Shown piece after piece: positions 17,457 through 24,696 of a stretch of DNA of 53,904 nucleotides; within the stretch, counting starts at the first letter, position 1, and the number at the start of each line of letters is the position of its first letter. A program made the translations under genes and the position numbers. Source of the stretch: Symploca sp. SIO3C6 (GTDB taxonomy: Bacteria; Cyanobacteriota; Cyanobacteriia; Cyanobacteriales; Coleofasciculaceae). The stretch is taken from positions 118,128 through 172,031 of the forward strand of contig JAAHHJ010000006.1 of NCBI GenBank assembly GCA_010692425.1, read 5' to 3'. The notes beneath the pieces were generated by a model. That model was given only the letters and a program-made list of their open reading frames with translations. It did no database searches and was not told the DNA's origin.

Positions 17457-18407
17457 ATGAATCTAATTGCTACTTCATTGACTTCGGAATCTCAGAAACA
17501 ATATGAAAGTCCTTTTAAAGACTGGGATGAATCAAGTTGGATTCGCAGTAAACCACTGCGCGAAGTTTCTTTTTCTGGATTACTCTTTCGTCCCGAGTTA
17601 ACTCCGCTAGCTTGGCATCCAAAAATATCCAAAGAGCCTGACCTTTATAAGGCTATCCTAGCCTATAGACTTCTTGAAAATATTCAGTTAACTTCTTTGA
17701 TTGAATTAAATTATGTCAACCCTATTTGTCACGATTTAGTACAAGAAAAAACTGTTATTAACTTAACAAAAGAGCAAAGATTAGATGCCCTCAAAATTTA
17801 TTGCGATGAAGGAGGACATTCTTTGGTTATGGAATGGTTTGTACAACAAGTAGAAACCATTTCTGGACTGAATCATAAAGTACTAGAACAGCCACATTTT
17901 GAGTTGAACTTTCAAAAACTTGTTGATGCTGAATATAATCTTTCCCCTAACTTGATTAAATTGTTTATGACTACTATTCTAGAAACTTTATACGTAGAAG
18001 CTTATAGCGCAATTCCTCAAGATGAAAGGATAGCACCAGCAGTACGTGCTGTAATTGAGGATCATATTACTGATGAGAATAAACATGATATCTATTTTCG
18101 AGGTATATTTACTTTGCTTTGGAATAGTCTCAGTGAGCTAAAAAAGGAACAAGTGGGTCAACTTCTACCCAAAATGGTGCGGACTTTTCTTGAACCTGAT
18201 CAGATTGCCGCTCACAATATCCTTCAGTATTTAGGATTCTCAACAGTCGATTCTGACAGAATTTTAGAAGAGATTTATGTTCCTGAAAAAATTACACAAA
18301 ATATAAGACGTGCAGCTAAGCCTGCACTAAAAATGTTTGAAGAATCTGGAGTATTTTCAATTTCTTCTGTTAAGCAAGGTTTTGAAAATTACCAATTCAT
18401 TGCATGA
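17457..18407 (+). CDS. AurF-family di-iron arylamine N-oxygenase
   Basis: A 316-residue protein assigned to the AurF (p-aminobenzoate N-oxygenase) family from its metal ligands. Glu83 (LIELNYV), Glu118 and His121 (YCDEGGHS), Glu176 (ILETLYV), and His203, Glu207 and His210 (EDHITDENKHDIYF) correspond to AurF Glu101, Glu136, His139, Glu196, His223, Glu227 and His230. The intervals agree almost exactly (35, 3, 58 against 60, 27, 4, 3). Family members (AurF, CmlI, ObaC) oxidise an arylamine through hydroxylamine and nitroso to a nitro group. Beside a 4-aminophenylalanine pathway, the expected substrate is 4-aminophenylpyruvate, 4-aminophenylalanine or 4-aminocinnamate. AAGGAG lies six bases before ATG 17457. 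The in-frame TTG at 17433 has no better site. It stands alone between two palindromic elements. Confidence 0.85.
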   Translation: MNLIATSLTSESQKQYESPFKDWDESSWIRSKPLREVSFSGLLFRPELTPLAWHPKISKEPDLYKAILAYRLLENIQLTSLIELNYVNPICHDLVQEKTVINLTKEQRLDALKIYCDEGGHSLVMEWFVQQVETISGLNHKVLEQPHFELNFQKLVDAEYNLSPNLIKLFMTTILETLYVEAYSAIPQDERIAPAVRAVIEDHITDENKHDIYFRGIFTLLWNSLSELKKEQVGQLLPKMVRTFLEPDQIAAHNILQYLGFSTVDSDRILEEIYVPEKITQNIRRAAKPALKMFEESGVFSISSVKQGFENYQFIA

Positions 18408-18502
18408 GTAATATAGCAGTTGAAGCATGACTTAGGACATCATAATACTAGCGATAAAAGAACATAAAAATATCCTAATCTTTAATTCGACTGCTATATT
18501 AC
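18408..18502. mobile_element. 95-bp MITE-like element with 17-bp terminal inverted repeats
   Basis: Left end GTAATATAGCAGTTGAA (18408-18424) and right end TTCGACTGCTATATTAC (18486-18502) are inverse at 16 of 17 positions. Imperfect pairing continues inward (TTAGGAcAT against ATaTCCTAA). It begins directly after the stop codon of the AurF-like gene and could fold into one long hairpin in its transcript. Confidence 0.65.
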
Positions 18503-18625
18503 TGGACAAGGTTGGTGTTTAAAGATAAATGAATTTAATTTTCTCATTTATAGTAATTAAATTCATCATTAAGTAGCAAAAAGTGAATTGTCGTTTAGTC
18601 TATTTGAAAAATTCAAGAGTTGATC

Positions 18626-19453
18626 ATGACTATGACTAGTAAAGTTTCTTATAGCGTCCAAAATTTTAACAGCGACTTAGAGCGTGAAATTCAACGTTTA
18701 TATCTGCAAGCACAAATCATGTGGAAACAAGAGTCGCGGAATCTGTTTTGGTTTGGTTTGCAAGATGGGATGTCTGTTCTCGAATTAGGAAGCGGACCTG
18801 GATTTATTACGGAGAAGCTCCTTTCTTTATTACCTAAGATTTCGATAACTGCTATAGATACCGACCCATTTATGATTGATTATTGCCAACAACGTTTACG
18901 CAATTATATAGGTAATAGACTTAACATAAGCTGTTGTGCATCTATCTTTAATACAGGCTTGCCTGACAACAGCTTTGATTTTGCTATTGCACGTTTAGTT
19001 TTTCAACATATTCCCAATCCAGTCGATGCAGCTAAGGAAATTCGCCGAGTTCTCAAACCCGGTGGCAAACTTGTCATTACTGATCACGATGATGAAATAT
19101 TTTTTATTCATGAGCCACCAGTACCAGAGTACCAGATAATGTCAGAAAAAATGCGCCTAGCGATGGCTACCCGAAACGGCAACCGACGTATAGGAAGACA
19201 ATTGTGGCGTATTCTTAGAGATGCTGGCTTCCAAAATCAAGACTTAGAGATTATTGTTTCCCATAGTGACGATCAAGGCCTCGAAATATTTACGAAAGTA
19301 ATCGATCCCGAACTTTTTAAATCAGTTGTTAAGCAAGGTTGGGCAACTGAACAAGAGATGCAAAACTATCTCCGTGCGCACGATGAGTTTATATCATCAC
19401 CAGAGCCCTTGATGTTGCTAGCATGGCTGATGGCTAGTGGAGAAAAACCTTAG
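18626..19453 (+). CDS. Class I SAM-dependent methyltransferase
   Basis: A 275-residue methyltransferase with motif I VLELGSGPGFITEKL (about 53-67), an acidic ribose-binding residue in ITAIDTDPFM, motif IV region SFDFAIARLVFQHIPNP and RRVLKPGGKLVITDHDD. This is the Methyltransf_11/UbiE-like fold. A 50-residue N-terminal helical region and a C-terminal alpha/beta cap complete it. The acceptor cannot be read from sequence. In the pristinamycin cluster the equivalent position is held by PapM, which N-methylates 4-aminophenylalanine. Here an AurF-like oxidase is also present, and an N,N-dimethylated amine could not be turned into a nitro group, so O-methylation (for example of a carboxylate) is at least as likely. 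ATG at 18626 has AAGAG about seven bases upstream. An in-frame TTG at 18620 is rejected. Confidence 0.85.
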   Translation: MTMTSKVSYSVQNFNSDLEREIQRLYLQAQIMWKQESRNLFWFGLQDGMSVLELGSGPGFITEKLLSLLPKISITAIDTDPFMIDYCQQRLRNYIGNRLNISCCASIFNTGLPDNSFDFAIARLVFQHIPNPVDAAKEIRRVLKPGGKLVITDHDDEIFFIHEPPVPEYQIMSEKMRLAMATRNGNRRIGRQLWRILRDAGFQNQDLEIIVSHSDDQGLEIFTKVIDPELFKSVVKQGWATEQEMQNYLRAHDEFISSPEPLMLLAWLMASGEKP

Positions 19454-19481
19454 AAAGACATAACTAGAATAAAATATTTTC

Positions 19482-19513
19482 GGTAGTCAATACATTTTTT
19501 GTTTTTGACTACC
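19482..19513. repeat. Stem-loop between the methyltransferase and DAHP synthase genes
   Basis: GGTAGTCAA (19482-19490) pairs perfectly with TTGACTACC (19505-19513) across a T-rich 14-base loop. It lies about 30 bases after the methyltransferase stop. It may end the upstream transcript, but no T-run follows the stem. Confidence 0.4.
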
Positions 19514-19627
19514 TAGGTAGTTATCTCAAGTCCCTGACAGTCTGAATTATTTGCTCACCTAAAGTTTAAGTCTTTTTGAGAGCAACTATTTTTTTGATTT
19601 CAATTCAATAACAACAGGAACTGAACG

Positions 19628-20734
19628 ATGATTGTAGTTTTAAAATCTGGAACACCGGAGAAAGAAATTCAGCGAATTAATGAAGAACTTCATAACAATA
19701 ACTTAATACCCGAAAAAAGTGTAGGTTCCTACAAGGTCGTCTTTGGCTTGATTGGTGATACAAGATTTCTTGAACTTTCGCAAATTTACCAAATTAGTCC
19801 TTTTATTGAAAGAGTTGAGCGAATCAGTCATCCTTTTAAACGGGTTAGCAGAGAATTTCGCAATGGAGAATCGAGTGAAGTATTGGTATCAACAGGGAGT
19901 AGTTTTGCCATTTTTGGTCACAATTCTCCTTTAGTTCTAGTAGCTGGATCTTGCTCTGTGGAAAGCGAAGAAATGATCGTCGAGACTGCCAGATATCTTA
20001 AGAAAATTGGCGTTCAGTTTTTGCGAGGTGGTGCATATAAACCTCGTACTTCTCCTTATAGCTTCCAGGGATATGGTGAGAGCGCATTAGATTGGTTAGC
20101 TGCAGCTCGTAAAGCTACAGGTTTGGGAATTGTGACTGAAGTTATGGATACCGCAGATGTCGATAAAGTCGCTGAAGTTGCTGACATTCTTCAAATCGGT
20201 GCTCGTAATATGCAAAACTTTTCACTTTTAAAACGAGTAGGATCTCAAAAAAAACCAGTTTTGCTCAAACGAGGGATGTCGGCTACGATTCAAGATTGGC
20301 TCATGGCTGCTGAGTATATTTTGGCAGCAGGGAATCCCAATTTGATCCTATGCGAGCGGGGAATTCGCACCTTTGACAGACAATATACGCGAAACACACT
20401 TGATCTAAGTGCTGTTCCAGTCTTGCGCTCTTTAACTCACTTACCAATTATGGTCGATCCTAGCCATGGCACTGGTCAGTCTAACTATGTTCCAGCCATG
20501 GCTATGGCAGCAATTGCTGCTGGAGCAGATTCCTTAATGATTGAGGTTCACCCCAATCCAGCTAAAGCTCTATCAGACGGTCCCCAATCACTAACATTGG
20601 AGCAGTTTGAACGATTAACAAAGGAAATCACTGCTATTGCTAACCTTTTTGGACGAGAATTACAAGGACCAACCTTAACAGCAACTTTTCAAAGAATGTT
20701 CTCAAAAAAACAGACCCAGTTGGCTTCAATTTAA
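19628..20734 (+). CDS. 3-deoxy-7-phosphoheptulonate (DAHP) synthase, type I-beta
   Basis: Condenses phosphoenolpyruvate and erythrose 4-phosphate, the first step of the shikimate route. The 368-residue protein has a ferredoxin-like N-terminal regulatory domain (about 1-75, beginning [17 protein letters not shown]) and then the barrel with [55 protein letters not shown] and MIEVHPNP. This is the Thermotoga/Bacillus-like architecture. Its place among aminochorismate genes suggests a dedicated enzyme that raises precursor supply, as in obafluorin and similar clusters, rather than the housekeeping copy. AGGA lies about 11 bases before the ATG. Confidence 0.95.
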   Translation: MIVVLKSGTPEKEIQRINEELHNNNLIPEKSVGSYKVVFGLIGDTRFLELSQIYQISPFIERVERISHPFKRVSREFRNGESSEVLVSTGSSFAIFGHNSPLVLVAGSCSVESEEMIVETARYLKKIGVQFLRGGAYKPRTSPYSFQGYGESALDWLAAARKATGLGIVTEVMDTADVDKVAEVADILQIGARNMQNFSLLKRVGSQKKPVLLKRGMSATIQDWLMAAEYILAAGNPNLILCERGIRTFDRQYTRNTLDLSAVPVLRSLTHLPIMVDPSHGTGQSNYVPAMAMAAIAAGADSLMIEVHPNPAKALSDGPQSLTLEQFERLTKEITAIANLFGRELQGPTLTATFQRMFSKKQTQLASI

Positions 20735-20749
20735 AAATATAGTAGAGTC

Positions 20750-20851
20750 ATACCATTTTTCAAAAGTGGCTAGAGAAATACAAATTCTGAAGTAAGCATA
20801 TATCAAGGAATCGCCTCAACTAAGTCTCTAGTTATTTTTAAAAATTGGTAT
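20750..20851. mobile_element. 102-bp MITE-like palindromic element
   Basis: Left end ATACCATTTTTCAAAAGTGG continuing to CTAGAGA, and right end TCTCTAGT continuing to AAAAATTGGTAT, are imperfect inverses over about 27 bases. It lies between the DAHP synthase and the mutase genes. This family differs from the ones at 17295 and 18408. Confidence 0.55.
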
Positions 20852-21033
20852 TATCCTCCTGAGAAAAACTCTATTTAGCATTGGTGGCACAAAGTGAAGA
20901 CAGTTATTAGAAAAGAGCTGTCTAACTATAGTTTTAATATTCACTAAGCAAGCTGCCGATGCCACTTTCCAGCATTTGTAAACACACTAGTATACAGCTC
21001 TATAACAGTAATTTATATTGGAGGTAAAAGTTA

Positions 21034-21399
21034 ATGAAGGATATAAAGTATTTTAGACAGGAGATTGATATTCTTGACGAAACCCTCGTTAAAATATTAG
21101 TTAAGCGTTTCGATATTTGCAGACAAGTAGGCATATATAAAAAAAAGGTTGGCATGCCAGTAATGCAGCCAGAACGAGTAAAAGCAGTAAAAGAAAAATG
21201 CGCAAAGCTTGGAGAAAAACATGGAATTAATCCAGACTTCCTCCGTCAACTTTATGAGCTAATTATTTTCGAAACTTGTCAGCTTGAAGAACAGTTATTT
21301 CAAGATTTTAATATACGAGAAAAATCGGCAACTAATTCATCTAAAAATGGCGAAAGAGATTCTTTATTAGTAGAAAGTATGCGGCAAAATTCTTGTTGA
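21034..21399 (+). CDS. AroQ-type chorismate mutase-like protein (PapB type, 4-amino-4-deoxychorismate mutase)
   Basis: A 121-residue helical AroQ-fold mutase. The chorismate-mutase residues are recognisable: Arg in FRQEIDILD, Arg in KRFDICRQVG, Lys in YKKKVGMPV and Arg in QPERVKAV. The Glu that follows this Arg in the E. coli enzyme is Val here. YELIIFETCQLEEQ closes the helical core near residue 88. Beside a PapA-type synthase and a PapC-type dehydrogenase it most likely rearranges 4-amino-4-deoxychorismate to 4-amino-4-deoxyprephenate. Free chorismate remains possible. The last 30 residues are hydrophilic, beyond the family core, and overlap the 3' end of the convergent dehydrogenase gene by 100 bases. 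ATTGGAGG precedes the ATG at a good distance. Confidence 0.88.
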   Translation: MKDIKYFRQEIDILDETLVKILVKRFDICRQVGIYKKKVGMPVMQPERVKAVKEKCAKLGEKHGINPDFLRQLYELIIFETCQLEEQLFQDFNIREKSATNSSKNGERDSLLVESMRQNSC

Positions 21400-22178
21400 T
21401 GGTTTACACAAGTTAGTAGCTCTAACTGCTCTAAGCTTTCTATTAATGCTTCTCGCGCTTGTTTAGCATATGGATTATCCAACTGAATTCTCCAATAAAT
21501 CTCGGGGTCTTTGCTCGCAATACGTGCAAAGAGTGTAAGCATAGTTCGATGCACTGGTGTTGAAACTGACAAGACTTTATCAGTTTCGTAGCCAAGCTTT
21601 GTTAAACAAAGTCCAAAAGAAATAATTGACGCATGTGTCAAAACTTGGGTTATGGCAGTGTAACGGTCATGCTCACTTGCAGTCATGACCGTTACATTAG
21701 CCCCCCATTTTTCCATAAGGCTAATAAAACTAGCAGAACGTAAACCAGGACGTAAATCTATGGCAGCAACGTTATTCTTATAAAATCCAAGGTCAGGAGC
21801 AAACATAGGGTTAATACTCAGTAATTGTACGTCTGTCCTGGTGTTTGCCATTTTTTGTGCTACTGGAGTTTTCACAGATAGAGTATCCACAACAAGTCCA
21901 TTAGTCGGCATTACTTGAACAAAATATTCTAATGCAGTAAAAGCAACACTTTCAGGGAGACAGATGAGCAATAAATCAACCTCAGTAGCTAACGCCAATG
22001 CATTTTTGTCAGGTTGACTAAGGTCACTGCACAGATAGTTAGAACACTTGCTTAATATGTCTGGTTGTGAGGCTAAATCAATACCAAAAATACTAATACC
22101 TTCTTCTGAAAGTAATTGAGAGAATAGTTTACCAAACCCACCATTTAAACCCAGAATTAATGCTTTTTCAATATTCAT
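21300..22178 (-). CDS. Prephenate dehydrogenase-like protein (PapC type, 4-amino-4-deoxyprephenate dehydrogenase)
   Basis: A 292-residue TyrA-family NAD(P)-dependent dehydrogenase expected to decarboxylate 4-amino-4-deoxyprephenate oxidatively to 4-aminophenylpyruvate. The Rossmann start is ALILGLNGGFGKLFSQLL, followed by LLLICLPESVA, VDTLSVKTPV and the helical dimer domain (VLTHASIISFGLCL, YWRIQLDNPYAK). The usual HPMFGP of E. coli TyrA reads NPMFAP (SINPMFAPDLG). That His is reported to contact the 4-hydroxyl of prephenate, so Asn fits a 4-amino substrate. I choose the ATG at 22178 (MNIEKALILG), which gives a normal-length N-terminus; an ATG at 22229 would add 17 residues. It converges on the mutase gene with a 100-base overlap. 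It is the only cluster gene on the minus strand. Confidence 0.88.
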   Translation of the reverse strand: MNIEKALILGLNGGFGKLFSQLLSEEGISIFGIDLASQPDILSKCSNYLCSDLSQPDKNALALATEVDLLLICLPESVAFTALEYFVQVMPTNGLVVDTLSVKTPVAQKMANTRTDVQLLSINPMFAPDLGFYKNNVAAIDLRPGLRSASFISLMEKWGANVTVMTASEHDRYTAITQVLTHASIISFGLCLTKLGYETDKVLSVSTPVHRTMLTLFARIASKDPEIYWRIQLDNPYAKQAREALIESLEQLELLTCVNHQQEFCRILSTNKESLSPFLDELVADFSRILKS

Positions 22179-22399
22179 AATTATAAGCTCAAACCTACAG
22201 AACAAAAATTGGCTATGCTGCGAAAACATAACATCTGTTTCAATTAGCTGATTATCACAACTAATTGGTGTTATCGTGTTGCCGACTTGTAATTAAACAA
22301 AAAAGATTTATGCCCATCAAGTAGCAAAACTTTAATTCTCTTTGATTATTATGCCAGTTTTTATTCCACTTTCAAAAGTATTTTTTATATTCCTTGGGG

Positions 22400-22503
22400 T
22401 AAGTAGACGGGTATAAATAAACGTAAAATTTTAAATGCTAGGTTCCTTGCCAAACAAGACCTCCAGTTTTTGCGATTATTCTTTAATTAAGCCTACCTAC
22501 TTA
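22400..22503. mobile_element. MITE-like palindromic element, TAAGTAGG family, copy B
   Basis: A 104-bp element with left end TAAGTAGACGGGTATAAAT and right end ATTAAGCCTACCTACTTA, related to the copies at 17295 and 29294. It lies behind the start of the TyrA-like gene, in the 22179-23075 spacer, which has no intact gene. Confidence 0.6.
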
Positions 22504-22583
22504 TAAGACAAAGTATTTGAAGCAGGTTTGCGAAAAACGCTCCCCCAATAATGGAGCTGTTAGGTACTTAATCCCTTAATCTT

Positions 22584-22736
22584 TCAAAAAGCATAACCTC
22601 CAGTGGAAAACGGCAAACGGTCATTATCTTGATTGTCGAGAGTATAAAATTGAGTTGCACCCAAAATACCAGCTAGGGAGGATAACTTGGCAAAGTAATC
22701 ATTTGCCAGTGTACTGTAGTGAGGAACAATTAGATT
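22584..22736 (-). pseudogene. Possible C-terminal remnant of a lost gene
   Basis: A short leftward frame reading NLIVPHYSTLANDYFAKLSS and ending STGGYAF before TGA has protein-like composition but no start of its own. Upstream it runs into a GCAGGCAAGATGCCTGC palindrome of the kind common in cyanobacterial intergenic DNA. I do not recognise the family. It may be chance. Confidence 0.2.
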
Positions 22737-22909
22737 GGAGGCATCCCAATTCTTGTAAATTTGTAGTGCAGGCATCTTGCCTGCTTACTGTCATAGGTAC
22801 ACTGGCGCTAAGGGTTATGCTTGCTGTAACAGTGGGGAGCAAAATGCACCCACTACCAATATTTCGGTAACTTTGGGATCCACCCAGCACATGAGACGAT
22901 AGTGTAGAA

Positions 22910-23030
22910 CTCAGATCTTGCACCTGATCTTGAAAACCCGATTTTTAACTAAATGACAACGAAATCAATAGGGTTTCAGCCTTTAAAAATCGGGTTTTTT
23001 GGATTTTGGGACAATGGTGCAAGATCTGAG
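22910..23030. mobile_element. 121-bp MITE with perfect 15-bp ends and a TAGAA target duplication
   Basis: Ends are CTCAGATCTTGCACC (22910-22924) and GGTGCAAGATCTGAG (23016-23030), exact inverses. An internal AAACCCGATTTTTAA is paired by TTAAAAATCGGGTTT further in. The element is flanked directly on both sides by TAGAA, which looks like a 5-bp target-site duplication. It encodes nothing and must have moved with a transposase from elsewhere. It sits 45 bases upstream of fraC and may affect that promoter. Confidence 0.85.
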
Positions 23031-23075
23031 TAGAACCTTAAGATTATCTAGCCCAGGAGGAAGGAGCAAGCCGTT

Positions 23076-23627
23076 ATGACAGAATCAGTTGTGCCACTAC
23101 CGACGATTTTGTGGCAAGTCCTATTGCTGTTAGTGGCAATCGCACTGGAATCCAGAATGTTGCACAACAGGCTGGGTATTAGCCGCAAAAGTAGCGTACA
23201 ATACGCCACTTCCATGAATTTAATCGTGACAGTTTTCGGATGGTGGGCTTTTTTCCTGCTCAATTCTCTACTAGCCCAAGACTTTAAAAATCAGATAATC
23301 AGTTATATTTGTTTTGGCAACATTCTGGACAATCAAATCTCCAACTTTAATTTAGTTATTGGCTCAACTGGAATTTTTATTCTTTTCGGAGCCTTTCTAG
23401 TTAAACTCAAAGTCTTGGAGTTACAAGAAGCTTTTTTGAAAAGCTCTAAAGTTAAAACTGAATCAAATGGTCGTGCTGGATTGACATATAGGCTAAATCA
23501 GGCAATTATCCACACTGATGTTAATCGTGCGACAGTGGTTTTTACAGCCAACGCCTACAGCAGTATCGTCATTTTACTGCTCTTGTTTATGAGCTTTCTA
23601 TTTCTCAACAACTCAGCAGGACAATAA
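23076..23627 (+). CDS. fraC: Filament integrity protein FraC
   Basis: A 183-residue integral membrane protein, close in length to Anabaena FraC (179). The assignment rests on this gene together with the next two: small membrane protein, about 340-residue membrane/coiled-coil protein, and ABC-2 permease, which is the known fraC-fraD-fraE order. Hydrophobic segments lie at about 8-28, 45-70, 85-105 and 160-178. In Anabaena the Fra proteins are needed for septal junctions, filament integrity and cell-to-cell exchange. GGAGGAAGGAG precedes the ATG. FraD starts two bases after its stop, so the genes are co-transcribed. Confidence 0.85.
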   Translation: MTESVVPLPTILWQVLLLLVAIALESRMLHNRLGISRKSSVQYATSMNLIVTVFGWWAFFLLNSLLAQDFKNQIISYICFGNILDNQISNFNLVIGSTGIFILFGAFLVKLKVLELQEAFLKSSKVKTESNGRAGLTYRLNQAIIHTDVNRATVVFTANAYSSIVILLLLFMSFLFLNNSAGQ

Positions 23628-23629
23628 GC

Positions 23630-24631
23630 ATGCAATTATTCCGTGACTTAATAAAATTTATTACTGGAATCTCCATTGTTAAATGGGTGATAGAAACCTT
23701 TAAACCTCCTACTGCATTTTCCTGGCAGACATTATTTTGGCTGAGTATATTTTCCTATTTGATGTCATTGCTCGCGACGGATTTTGTGCGAGTTATGCTG
23801 CAAGGTTTTGGCTGGATTTTTATAATTGTGATGGTCTATTGGTGGACCAGTTCCATTAAAGAATTAAAAATTGGTCAAACTTCCTTGGCTCCGTGGATTA
23901 CAGGCATCCTAGTCAGTATTTATATCTTTGAAGTATCAGGGCGCAACAGAGGGGAAATTTCACCAGAAGTACTAATTTTCTGGCCCTTGATTTCAGCGGT
24001 GATTGCGGCAATTCCTACTTTTCTGGGAGAAGAATTACAGCTAAGAGCGCCATCACCAGAGAAGCGTCAAAATCTAGTAGTTTTATTCAGCAGTCAGTTA
24101 TTACTAACAAGCTGGTTCCAGTTTGCCTTTTTGATTCAAGACTGGACATTACAATATCCAAGTATACTGACCGATGATTTCAACAAAAGTGCCTTCGTGA
24201 TCAAAGTAGAATCACTGCCGTCAGATCCACCCAGAGGCGCTTTGATTTTAAACACCATGAAAACTCAGTTAGAAGAGCAGTTCAAGAATAAAAACTGGTC
24301 AGAAGTTGAACGTTTGCTTCTAGAGAGAGAGCGTGAGAAATTATTGGCAGCAATAGAACAGGAAGCCAGAAAGCAAATTTCTTCAGAAGAAATCAAAGAA
24401 GACCTCCTCTGGGATATAACATCTGATATTAAAAAACAGGGTTCTGGCTATAACTTAGAAATCCTGGCAGCTTGGGAAGGTCCGCGCTCACAACCTCAAA
24501 AGTATTCCCTTAAACAATCTTGTCAAATTGACCAGGTTTATCCACAAAATGATGCAGCCACCAACTCCATAGGAAAAATCGAATGTAAACCCCTCCAAGG
24601 TTGGGGAATAGACTCTCCTATAATTTCTTAA
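23630..24631 (+). CDS. fraD: Filament integrity / septal junction protein FraD
   Basis: A 333-residue protein (Anabaena FraD has 343) with about five hydrophobic segments in the first 180 residues. A charged helical coiled-coil stretch follows (about 205-260, with SEVERLLLEREREKLLAAIE), then a soluble C-terminal domain that should face the periplasm. FraD locates to intercellular septa and is required for the septal-junction plug in Anabaena. The start is two bases after the fraC stop. A 65-base gap separates it from fraE. Confidence 0.85.
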   Translation: MQLFRDLIKFITGISIVKWVIETFKPPTAFSWQTLFWLSIFSYLMSLLATDFVRVMLQGFGWIFIIVMVYWWTSSIKELKIGQTSLAPWITGILVSIYIFEVSGRNRGEISPEVLIFWPLISAVIAAIPTFLGEELQLRAPSPEKRQNLVVLFSSQLLLTSWFQFAFLIQDWTLQYPSILTDDFNKSAFVIKVESLPSDPPRGALILNTMKTQLEEQFKNKNWSEVERLLLEREREKLLAAIEQEARKQISSEEIKEDLLWDITSDIKKQGSGYNLEILAAWEGPRSQPQKYSLKQSCQIDQVYPQNDAATNSIGKIECKPLQGWGIDSPIIS

Positions 24632-24696
24632 ATGCATCTTAGCTCAAGACTAAATCTATCTGGAGAATTATTGAGAACGAACTTCGGAGGTGACGG

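Noticed and set aside
17457-18407. Heme-oxygenase-like/TenA or ferritin-like protein
   Set aside because: The ligand spacing follows AurF (Glu-35-Glu-3-His-58-Glu-27-His-4-Glu-3-His) rather than heme-oxygenase-like oxidases.
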